DNA from: Chloracidobacterium sp. UBA3360
Lineage (GTDB): Bacteria; Acidobacteriota; Blastocatellia; Pyrinomonadales; Pyrinomonadaceae
Direction: 5' to 3'
NCBI GenBank assembly: GCA_002360555.1
Contig: DEQS01000078.1
Location: forward strand, 1 to 15,668
DNA length: 15,668 nt
The translations under genes and the position numbers were made by a program. Positions 1 through 6,691 of the stretch are shown here, piece by piece. Position 1 is the stretch's first letter. The number at the start of each line of letters is the position of its first letter. The notes beneath the pieces are model-generated. The model saw only the letters and a list, made by a program, of their open reading frames with translations. It was not told where the DNA came from and made no database searches.

Positions 1-1
1 G

Positions 2-103
2 AACGAATCGGCCAAGCAGGTGCTGTATTCGTCGTATCAGAACAAGATCGATCTGTTAAATTCGGTCTCGCAAAAAGGGGAGTTGATGGCGAGCCTGAGA
101 TAG
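2..103 (+). CDS. C-terminal end of an unidentified protein (5' truncated)
   Basis: An open frame enters from the left edge and ends at a TAG at 101-103, giving the last 33 residues of a protein that ends in MASLR. Third codon positions are mostly G or C, as in the neighbouring genes, whereas the overlapping frame 1 (stop at 124-126) has AT-rich third positions, so this frame is preferred. The stop lies 19 bases before the next ATG on the same strand, so the two genes are probably co-transcribed. Too little is present to name a family. Confidence 0.4.
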   Translation, partial: NESAKQVLYSSYQNKIDLLNSVSQKGELMASLR

Positions 104-122
104 CTCCAGCGTCCGAATTTCG

Positions 123-1157
123 ATGAATAACCCACTCGCAAAATTAATATTACGGATAGTAGCGGTGTCTCTTTTTGCCGCCATTCCGACGCTCGTCCAG
201 GCGCAACCGTCGACGCCGGATCCGCCCTCACGCATTTACGGCGTAAGCAAAAAAGACGAGTTGCCGGTGCTCGCGCCAATGACCGGCGGGGACACGTCAG
301 AAAAGTCGATCGCTGTTGATAAGAATGTAAATTTGTCACTCTGCGTCACGCAGGGCAGCCTGAAAGTTAATGGCTGGAACCGCAACGAGATCCGTGTTTT
401 TGTTAAGGACGGGGCGAAATTTGGCTTTAACGTCCAGCTAAAAAGCCCGAAAACAAATTTGCCGGCCCTGATAAATCTCACTGGCCTCGATGCAAAAACC
501 AAGGGTAAATTTGCCGTACCCACCGAGTGTATCTGGGGTGAGGAGATCGAGATCGATGTGCCGGTTAACGCGGTCATCAATATCAAAGGCCAAGAAACGA
601 CGACCGTTATCGACACCGTCCGCAAGGCGAGCGTTAAAACCATCGGGGGCAGCATCAATCTGCGTAATATTGCCGAGGGAGCGGTTGCCGTGACCTATGA
701 GGGCGATGTGACGGTCGAATCCTCGACCGGAGCGATGTCGCTCGAAAGCACTAACGGTAATGTGATCGTATTCGACGCCGGGCCAAGTGAGATCGGTGAC
801 TATTTTAAGGCAAAGACAAATAGCGGCAACGTTAATTTACAAAAACTCGATTACCGACAGGTGGACGTCACATCGATTTCAGGCTCGGTTTCATTTAACG
901 GCGAGATATTGAGCGGCGGTAGTTATAGTATGAGCACGTCTAACGGTTCGATCAGGATGTCCGTACCCGTCAACACATCGTGTCAGGTGGTTGCGTCGTA
1001 TGGTTTTGGGACATTTAATTACGACCTGCCGTTAAAGATCGAGACTGAAAACATAATGGAAGGCCCTGTAAAAAGGGTTGTCGGCAAGCTTGGCAGTGGC
1101 GGCGCGTCCGTCCGCCTAACCACTAACAGCGGCAGTATTGTGATCAAGAAGCCTTAG
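123..1157 (+). CDS. Secreted DUF4097-like beta-strand-repeat protein
   Basis: The product has 344 residues. Residues 1-27 form a signal peptide (hydrophobic stretch after K7 and R11, likely cleavage after VQA at 27), so the protein is exported. The mature part is rich in short beta-strand repeats with glycine, serine and asparagine turns, such as TIGGSINLRN, YEGDVTVESS, TNGNVIVFD, NSGNVNLQK, ISGSVSFNG, SNGSIRMSV and NSGSIVIKK. This is the typical ladder of DUF4097/putative adhesin domains, which fold as a right-handed beta-helix-like array. The function of such proteins is generally unknown; a cell-envelope role is an inference. No catalytic motif is visible. The start is the only ATG that gives a signal peptide, and no good Shine-Dalgarno sequence precedes it. 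The gene ends one base from the stop of the convergent gene downstream. Confidence 0.8.
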   Translation: MNNPLAKLILRIVAVSLFAAIPTLVQAQPSTPDPPSRIYGVSKKDELPVLAPMTGGDTSEKSIAVDKNVNLSLCVTQGSLKVNGWNRNEIRVFVKDGAKFGFNVQLKSPKTNLPALINLTGLDAKTKGKFAVPTECIWGEEIEIDVPVNAVINIKGQETTTVIDTVRKASVKTIGGSINLRNIAEGAVAVTYEGDVTVESSTGAMSLESTNGNVIVFDAGPSEIGDYFKAKTNSGNVNLQKLDYRQVDVTSISGSVSFNGEILSGGSYSMSTSNGSIRMSVPVNTSCQVVASYGFGTFNYDLPLKIETENIMEGPVKRVVGKLGSGGASVRLTTNSGSIVIKKP

Positions 1158-1158
1158 C

Positions 1159-1455
1159 CTATTGCTCGTTAAGCCGTTTCCCTGTTCGCGTTTCAAACTG
1201 TTCTGACATCGACGGCACGTCGCCATCCGCAGCATCACGGCTCACCCGTTCGACACGCCACATCGGGATAAAATGATCGGTCATCGTCAGATGCTGTTCG
1301 CCCGACGCGATCGACCGGCACCAATCGTCAAAATACCCAAGCTCGATCGAACGGAGGCTCACGCCCGCAGGGCTGATCTCATCGAGAATACCCAACAGCT
1401 TTTCGCGTGGACTGTGCAGGACGGCAATGACGGTTTCGCCGGATTCGAATTTCAT
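1159..1455 (-). CDS. Conserved-looking small protein of unknown function
   Basis: The product has 98 residues with no signal peptide or membrane segment, so it is predicted to be cytoplasmic. It begins MKFESGETVIAVLHSPREK, a beta-rich start suggesting a small barrel-like N-terminal fold, then has a segment around YFDDWCRSI (about residues 41-49) and a tryptophan at MWRVERV. The C-terminal 25 residues are polar. I do not recognise a named family, although the composition and third-position GC are those of a real gene. The start is supported by a TACAAT hexamer six bases upstream of the ATG (1462-1467), a leaderless-transcript geometry shared with four other genes here. The alternative plus-strand frame over this region (1273-1791) runs through a palindromic repeat and into the Rad50-like gene, so it is rejected. 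Confidence 0.72.
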   Translation of the reverse strand: MKFESGETVIAVLHSPREKLLGILDEISPAGVSLRSIELGYFDDWCRSIASGEQHLTMTDHFIPMWRVERVSRDAADGDVPSMSEQFETRTGKRLNEQ

Positions 1456-1461
1456 AAGCAG

Positions 1462-1467
1462 ATTGTA
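1462..1467 (-). promoter_or_regulatory. TACAAT -10 hexamer, six bases before the start codon at 1455
   Basis: On the minus strand the sequence reads TACAAT, then CTGCTT, then ATG. With the usual distance from the -10 element to the transcription start, the first transcribed base would be at or next to the A of ATG, giving a leaderless mRNA. No Shine-Dalgarno sequence is present and I see no clear -35 element. Inferred from position and consensus only. Confidence 0.5.
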
Positions 1468-1483
1468 CTCTCTTCTTGCCTTG

Positions 1484-1548
1484 CTTTGCGACCTTGGCGG
1501 CTTTGCGTTAAAAAAGTTGCCTCACGCAAAGCCGCGAAGAACGCAAAG
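1484..1548. repeat. Palindromic repeat A (24-base arms, 17-base loop)
   Basis: The left arm at 1484-1507 and the right arm at 1525-1548 are inverted copies with three mismatches. Each arm itself contains the unit CTTTGCG twice, 17 bases apart (CGCAAAG in the other orientation). The loop is 17 bases and AT-rich. The element sits between the divergent 98-residue gene and the Rad50-like gene. From memory, similar CTTTGCG-rich palindromes are scattered through many environmental bacterial genomes; this was not checked here. In a plus-strand frame it encodes the tell-tale peptide RKAAKNAKK, which should not be read as protein. Confidence 0.75.
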
Positions 1549-1613
1549 AAAGATCAAGCCCCATATTACCGATTCTTTTTCTTTGCCCGCATATATTCTA
1601 AACTTGAAGTCGC

Positions 1614-3857
1614 ATGCATATCTCCAAGATCGAGCTTGAGAATATCAAATCTCACGCCGCCTCAACCTTCGAATTTACCCGTGGCACGACCGCTATCACA
1701 GGCGAAAACGGTGCCGGTAAAACCACGATCATTGAAGCGATCGCGTGGGTTTTATTTGATCTGCTCGATTATAAAAAAGAGGATTTTGTAAAACGCGGCG
1801 AGAAAAAAGGCGTCGTCAGGGTGACGTTCGAGAGCGGCCTCGACGAACGCGAATACATCGTCACACGCGACACCGGAGCGGGCTATAACGTCACCGATCC
1901 GCGTTTGCAAACCCGCATCGCCGATAAGAAAGAAGAGGTCTTTCGCTTTCTATGGCAGCATCTCGGGCTCGAACCCGGCACAGATCTCAAGTCCCTATTC
2001 AAACAAGCGATTGGTGTTCCCCAAGGCACTTTTACCGCGATCTTTCTTGAAGGAACGACCGAGCGAAAGGTCGCGTTTGACCGTCTGCTCAAGGTCGAAG
2101 AGTATCGACAAGCCGCCGAAAAGCTGCGTGACACGTCGAAATATCTTGAGACGTCGGTCGCAGCGATCCGCGAGGGCATCGCCCGTGCCGAGGGCGAACT
2201 AACACGGTCCGCCACCGTCGAAGAAGAGTATAAAGTTTATCAGGAGCAAGCCAAGACCCTCGCCGGTGAGGTTCAAACGCTTGAAAAGAGCATCGCTGAA
2301 AAGCGTCACGTTGTCAGTAAGCTTGACGAGCTTGAGCGTGTCGAAAACGCGATCGCCAATATCAAGGCCGATCAAAAGCGTTTGCAGGAAAGTATCGAGG
2401 CCGTGCAAAAAGCCCACGCCGAGATCACAAAATTAAGACCAAAGGCTGTCGATCAGGCAAGGCTCGAGGGCGAGCTCAATGTTCTCCGCGAAAAGATAGC
2501 CGATGCAAAAGCTGTCGAAAACCAGATCAAGAGCCTCGACGAACGTATCGAGCGGCTACGAACAAGTTATCGCTCAAACGCCGAACAGCTAAAAGAAGCC
2601 GAGACAAAAGCCGCGGGTGCGGGAGAGATCAAACCGCTCGAAAGCCGCGATGCCGAGCTTGTCCGTCAGATCGCCACGCTCAAAGCGAGTCTCGAACGCG
2701 ATCAGAAATTTCAGAGCGAGATACAAAACGGCCTGTGCCCGATACTCTCGCAAAAATGTCTCAATCTAAACGATGGCGAGACGCTTGAAAGCTTTATCTC
2801 GAGCCAGTTCACCGATCTCATATCTCAGATTGCCGGATTTGAAACAGAGCTAACGTCTGTAGCCGCTGGGTTAAAAAAAGCGCGTGAAGCCGAACGGTTT
2901 GCGTCAATGTTAAAAGGATTTCGCGACCGCGAAGCCGAGCTTACAGCCGAGGGCAAGCATTTTGCCGCAGAGCGAAAAGAACTGGAAACGCGTATCGGCG
3001 GGCTTGCGGGGTTTGAAAAGAATTTTGCAGATATAGAAAGAACGATCAAGTCATTGGGCGACCCGAGAACGCGAATCAAATTTCTTGAAAACGAGACGGC
3101 CCGCGAACCTGAGCTTCGAGAAACTGCTACCAAGATCGAAAGCAATCTTGAGCGTCTCGAAACCGACCGCCGTATCCTGACCGAAGATCTCGACGAGCAT
3201 CAGGATCTGATCGCCGGCGGTTATAACAATGCCCGCCACGTTGCGGAGCGTACCGCGCTGCATGAGACCGAGAAACGTCACGCAGAAATGCGGGCGACAT
3301 TTGACGCGGCAAAGCGGCGTGAAACGCAGCTAGCCGCCGAGCTAAAACATTTTGCTGAGATCAGAAAATCGCTTTCGGGTGAGTTTAAAGAAAAAGAGCG
3401 GCTTGAGACCGTCGCAGAGACGACCGCGTTTATCCGCGATACCCTGAAAGAAGCAGCTCCGCGTGTTGCCCGCAACTATGTGCATCACGTCTCGCTTGAG
3501 GCAAATCTGTTGTTTCGCGAGATCACCGGAAACGCTGAACGGACGCTGAAATGGGGCGAAGATTACGCCATAATGCTTGAAGAGGATGGGTACGAGCGGC
3601 CGTTTCAGAGTTTTTCTGGCGGCGAACAAATGGCTGCGGCACTCGCGATCCGGCTCGCTTTGTTAAAGCAATTAACCGATATCCGCATCGCATTTTTTGA
3701 CGAACCGACGACCAACATGGACGCCGAACGCCGCGAAAATCTGGCGATGCAGATCAGCCGCATCACGCATTTTGACCAGCTATTCGTGATATCGCACGAT
3801 GATACGTTCGAAGGGCACATGGATCATGAGATCAGATTGGGAGGTGCCGAGGTTTGA
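1614..3857 (+). CDS. Rad50/SbcC-like SMC-family ATPase
   Basis: The product has 747 residues with the full ABC-ATPase layout of SbcC/Rad50: Walker A GENGAGKTT at 30-38, a Q-loop region near 133-140 (GVPQGTF), two long coiled-coil arms, an ABC signature SFSGGEQ at 666-672, Walker B IAFFDEP at 692-698 with the D-loop TTNMD, and an H-loop in VISHDD. Family members bind DNA ends, and with the SbcD/Mre11 nuclease they process breaks and hairpins. The arms are shorter than in E. coli SbcC (about 1050 residues). At the exact midpoint the apex reads CPILSQKC (C375 and C382), which is C-x6-C rather than the usual CxxC zinc hook. No SbcD homologue lies in the window. The ATG at 1614 has only a weak GAAG upstream. 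The stop TGA overlaps the next gene's ATG by one base (TGATG). Confidence 0.9.
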   Translation: MHISKIELENIKSHAASTFEFTRGTTAITGENGAGKTTIIEAIAWVLFDLLDYKKEDFVKRGEKKGVVRVTFESGLDEREYIVTRDTGAGYNVTDPRLQTRIADKKEEVFRFLWQHLGLEPGTDLKSLFKQAIGVPQGTFTAIFLEGTTERKVAFDRLLKVEEYRQAAEKLRDTSKYLETSVAAIREGIARAEGELTRSATVEEEYKVYQEQAKTLAGEVQTLEKSIAEKRHVVSKLDELERVENAIANIKADQKRLQESIEAVQKAHAEITKLRPKAVDQARLEGELNVLREKIADAKAVENQIKSLDERIERLRTSYRSNAEQLKEAETKAAGAGEIKPLESRDAELVRQIATLKASLERDQKFQSEIQNGLCPILSQKCLNLNDGETLESFISSQFTDLISQIAGFETELTSVAAGLKKAREAERFASMLKGFRDREAELTAEGKHFAAERKELETRIGGLAGFEKNFADIERTIKSLGDPRTRIKFLENETAREPELRETATKIESNLERLETDRRILTEDLDEHQDLIAGGYNNARHVAERTALHETEKRHAEMRATFDAAKRRETQLAAELKHFAEIRKSLSGEFKEKERLETVAETTAFIRDTLKEAAPRVARNYVHHVSLEANLLFREITGNAERTLKWGEDYAIMLEEDGYERPFQSFSGGEQMAAALAIRLALLKQLTDIRIAFFDEPTTNMDAERRENLAMQISRITHFDQLFVISHDDTFEGHMDHEIRLGGAEV

Positions 3858-4174
3858 TGAGCTATAGATGGTTCAAAATTGGGTTTGGCATAACAACGAT
3901 CATCTTTATCGTCCTGAATATTGCTTCCTATTTTCGCGAACGTTCGTATTATTTCCAGTATTTGAAAGAAAGCGGGATGGTGTGGTCGGGCAGTTGGAGT
4001 TGGGGATTTCCGTTTGCATTTATGCTAGAAGGGCTTGGAACGGAACCCGAAAAATACTCGCTTATCCTGCCAGGCGGAGCAGTACTCAGTATCATATGCT
4101 GGCTTGTGATCGCAGGTTTGGTCGGTATTATGTGCGAGTTTCTGGCAACCAGGCTTAGGCCCGAGGATCTATGA
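3857..4174 (+). CDS. Small two-helix membrane protein
   Basis: The product has 105 residues from the ATG at 3857; a TTG one codon earlier (3854) is possible but less likely. There are two hydrophobic helices, about residues 8-26 (IGFGITTIIFIVLNIASYF) and 69-92, with a polar, aromatic-rich segment between them containing WSGSWSWGFPFAF. The positive residues near both ends (R4, K7, and the tail with R97 and R99) suggest cytoplasmic termini with a periplasmic loop. No enzymatic motif is visible and I do not recognise the family. Its start overlaps the stop of the Rad50-like gene (TGATG), with purine-rich sequence (GAGG) just upstream, and its stop overlaps the ATG of the RNase HI gene (ATGA). 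Translation of the three genes is therefore probably coupled. Confidence 0.72.
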   Translation: MSYRWFKIGFGITTIIFIVLNIASYFRERSYYFQYLKESGMVWSGSWSWGFPFAFMLEGLGTEPEKYSLILPGGAVLSIICWLVIAGLVGIMCEFLATRLRPEDL

Positions 4175-4629
4175 AATCAGTGACAATAGTCTGCGACGGT
4201 TCGAGTCTCGGCAACGGGCGGGGAAATCCCCGTGCGGCGGCCGTCGCTGTGCTTGGGTTCAAAGGATTTTGGAAAGCAGTCGGCGAATATCTCGGCAGTG
4301 CGACCAATCAACAGGCCGAGATCGCTGCGGCGGCTATCGGGCTTGAGACCCTTAAAGAGCCTTGTGTCATCACGCTGATGTCCGATTCGCGATACGTGGT
4401 CGAGACGATGGGCGGCACCTGGAAACGAAAAACCAACCACGATTGGTGGAAACGCCTCGACGCCGCGTCACAAAAGCATCAAATAACCTGGAAATGGGTC
4501 AAGGGCCACAACGGCCACGCCGTGCAGGAAGTCGCAGACTCGATGGCACGAAAAATGGCTGAGCTTGGATACGTGGACGAGGCTTTGTTGGAAGATGCAG
4601 TTGTAGAACTAGGCACTGACGAGATCTGA
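4171..4629 (+). CDS. rnhA: Ribonuclease HI
   Basis: The product has 152 residues, close to the 155 of E. coli RNase HI. It degrades the RNA strand of RNA:DNA hybrids and so removes R-loops and Okazaki primers. The four metal-binding acidic residues of the fold are visible: D9 (VCDGSS), E50 (NQQAEIAA), D72 (MSDSRYV) and D123 (VADSMAR). The catalytic-histidine loop GHNGH lies at 112-116. The W-rich substrate-handle region is present around NHDWWKRL (89-96). The ATG overlaps the stop of the membrane-protein gene (ATGA), making it the third gene of a coupled operon with a Rad50-like ATPase. The last 25 residues are an acidic tail. Palindromic repeat B begins ten bases after the stop. Confidence 0.93.
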   Translation: MKSVTIVCDGSSLGNGRGNPRAAAVAVLGFKGFWKAVGEYLGSATNQQAEIAAAAIGLETLKEPCVITLMSDSRYVVETMGGTWKRKTNHDWWKRLDAASQKHQITWKWVKGHNGHAVQEVADSMARKMAELGYVDEALLEDAVVELGTDEI

Positions 4630-4639
4630 AAGAAATTAG

Positions 4640-4729
4640 CCACAGATGAACACAGATAAACACAGATGGGATAATAGAGAAGAAAAGGCATCTTTTTCTT
4701 CATCCGTGTTAATCCGTGTTCATCTGTGG
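4640..4729. repeat. Palindromic repeat B (29-base arms built of 10-base units)
   Basis: The left arm at 4640-4668 contains three tandem 10-base units beginning CACAGAT. The right arm at 4701-4729 is its inverted copy with three mismatches (units ATCCGTGTTA and ATCTGTG). The 32-base loop has A-rich and T-rich halves that can extend the hairpin. A further tract at about 4740-4765 (CTCTGTGTCTTCGCGTCTC) resembles one half of another dispersed repeat. The element fills the gap after rnhA, and its bases are in frame with the Ycf48-like gene that follows. Similar CACAGATGAA palindromes are, from memory, common in environmental bacterial genomes. Confidence 0.78.
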
Positions 4730-6691
4730 TGGAAATTCCGGTCTCTGTGTCTTCGCGTCTCTTCGGTAATGATCTTTCTTCTTGCGTGCTCCACCTTTGC
4801 CCAACGCGGCAGTCAAGGGTGGACTTGGCAAAATCCTCTGCCACAAGGCAATCCGCTCTACTCGATTCACTTCGCTCCTGACAAAGAGACGGGATTTGCA
4901 GTCGGTTCCGACGCTACGATCTTGAAGACCATGGACGGCGGCTTTAGTTGGAAGCGACAGTTTTCACCCGTAGAAGCCCCGCTTTCGTCCGTATTTGTCC
5001 GCGACAAAAACAACGCCTTCGCCGTCGGGGCACGCAGCACTTTGCTCGCGACGATAAACGGCGGCAAAGATTGGAAACAGGTTGCCGTCGACGCACGAGA
5101 TCATCTTTACGGGATTAAGTTTACCGGCAAGTCTCTCAATACCGGTTGGATCGTCGGCAGTTATGGCCGGATACTGAAAACTTCGGATAGGGGACTCACA
5201 TGGAAAACACAGGTTTCCGGCACCCAAGAACAGCTTTTGAACATTGACGCTTTTGACGAGACTCACGCGGTCGCGGCGGGAGTTGGTGGTGTCGTTTTGA
5301 GCACGGACAATGGCGGCGATACGTGGAAGCAAAGCGATCCATGTTCGGGTGCTGTTGTGTCGGACGCCGCGTATTTATCGCAAACGACGATGGTCGCCGC
5401 CGGGTTTGGCGGCTGTGTCTCTCGCAGCGAAGATGCCGGCCAGACCTGGTCGCGGGTCAATATTTTTAGCCGGGCGGATATGTTGTCAGTGACTTTTTCG
5501 GACGCGACGAGCGGTTCGATGACCGACGCCAACGGCATGATCTGGCTTACAGGGGACAGCGGGCGTTCGTGGCTGCCGTTTAATGTGCGGACAAATCCGA
5601 AGCTTGTTGCCGTCCATTACGGTGACAAATTTACCGGCTGGGCGGTCGGTGAGAACGGCCTGATCCTGCGCACGGACGACGGCGGTTTTAGCTGGCAGCG
5701 TCTGAGCGAGGGCGGCCGCGAAGACGTCAATGACATCGCGTTTCTCAACGATGAGATCGGCGTCGCTGTCGGCTCACGGGGAAAGATCTGGCTGACCAAT
5801 AACGCCGGACGCGAATGGCTGACGGCGTTCTCAGAAACAAACGTAAATCTCAACGCCGTGTTTTTTATCGACGGGCAAAAGGGCTGGGTGGTCGGCGACG
5901 GCGGCACAGTGCTACGGACGATCAACGGCGGTGCGAGCTGGGGTGCGGGCATCTCAAACCTTACCGAAGACCTCGTCGCGGTTAATTTTATCTCCGACAA
6001 GATCGGCTATGCTGTTGGTGCAAACGGGATGATCGCCCGGACAAGTTCGGGCGGTGCGTATTGGGAAAAGCTCAATTCCGGAACGCGTGTATGGCTCGAA
6101 GACATCAAGTTTTTTAGCGAAACACACGGCGTCGTTGTTGGCGATAAAGGCACGATACTACGGACCACGGATGGCGGCGTCACTTGGGAAAAGATCAAGA
6201 TCAATGTTCGCGAAAATCTCTATGCTGTTAGCTTTTATGACGATAAGAACGGCTTTGCGGTCGGCTCCGGCGGTATCACTTTACGGACGACAGATGGCGG
6301 TGTGACGTGGGCCGATCAGGAATCGCCGTTGAAATTAAATCTGTTTGCGGTGCAGGTTTTTGGTGCGGACAAAGCCATCGCGGCGGGCGAACTTGGGACA
6401 ATATTGATCACCGAGGACGGCGGCAAGACTTGGTCGACACAGCCAAATATCACGGGAAAACTGCTACAAGCGGTTGTCTATCGCGGCGGCGATAAACTCT
6501 GGGTTGCCGGCCGAGGCGGCACGATGCTCAAGCGTTCGCTGCCGCTAACGCCGTCGCTTTTCAGTCTGCCAAAAGGCCCGCCGGTCTTAACGTCTTCGCC
6601 GCGAGCGAAACCTACGTTTCGACTGCCGATCGTACCGATCACCGACGACGGTGATATACCATCGGCCGTACCGATCAAAAAACCAAATTAA
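4646..6691 (+). CDS. Secreted Ycf48-like Asp-box beta-propeller protein with 14 repeats
   Basis: Fourteen copies of a roughly 41-residue unit are visible. Each has a hydrophobic xAVG strand followed by an Asp-box such as LRTTDGGVTW; the first strands begin near 4892, 5015, 5145, 5267, 5390, 5511, 5637, 5759, 5881, 6004, 6127, 6250, 6374 and 6496. Ycf48/HCF136 and BNR families share this unit. In cyanobacteria it assists photosystem II assembly, but nothing here suggests photosynthesis, so a secreted scaffold or surface role is the inference. A 45-residue proline-rich tail follows. The start is uncertain: ATG 4646 and GTG 4706 lie inside repeat B, while ATG 4769 leaves a leader of only 12 residues (MIFLLACSTFAQ) without positive charge. 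The basic n-region therefore seems repeat-derived. Cleavage could be after TFA (residue 52), or the LLAC at 45-48 could be a lipobox. Confidence 0.85.
   Translation: MNTDKHRWDNREEKASFSSSVLIRVHLWWKFRSLCLRVSSVMIFLLACSTFAQRGSQGWTWQNPLPQGNPLYSIHFAPDKETGFAVGSDATILKTMDGGFSWKRQFSPVEAPLSSVFVRDKNNAFAVGARSTLLATINGGKDWKQVAVDARDHLYGIKFTGKSLNTGWIVGSYGRILKTSDRGLTWKTQVSGTQEQLLNIDAFDETHAVAAGVGGVVLSTDNGGDTWKQSDPCSGAVVSDAAYLSQTTMVAAGFGGCVSRSEDAGQTWSRVNIFSRADMLSVTFSDATSGSMTDANGMIWLTGDSGRSWLPFNVRTNPKLVAVHYGDKFTGWAVGENGLILRTDDGGFSWQRLSEGGREDVNDIAFLNDEIGVAVGSRGKIWLTNNAGREWLTAFSETNVNLNAVFFIDGQKGWVVGDGGTVLRTINGGASWGAGISNLTEDLVAVNFISDKIGYAVGANGMIARTSSGGAYWEKLNSGTRVWLEDIKFFSETHGVVVGDKGTILRTTDGGVTWEKIKINVRENLYAVSFYDDKNGFAVGSGGITLRTTDGGVTWADQESPLKLNLFAVQVFGADKAIAAGELGTILITEDGGKTWSTQPNITGKLLQAVVYRGGDKLWVAGRGGTMLKRSLPLTPSLFSLPKGPPVLTSSPRAKPTFRLPIVPITDDGDIPSAVPIKKPN

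Noticed and set aside
1..126. Frame-1 reading of the left edge, vaguely like the end of a membrane-fusion protein (GAVFVVSEQDRSVKFGL)
   Set aside because: Third codon positions are AT-rich compared with frame 2 and with all real genes here, and it would overlap the start of the DUF4097-like gene.
1273..1791. Plus-strand open frame of 172 codons
   Set aside because: It is antisense to the 98-residue gene, reads through palindromic repeat A (RKAAKNAKK) and then into the Rad50-like gene in another frame.
4479..4844. 121-codon minus-strand frame across the rnhA/Ycf48 gap
   Set aside because: Much of it is a translation of palindromic repeat B (ICVYLCSSVANF) and the rest is antisense to rnhA.
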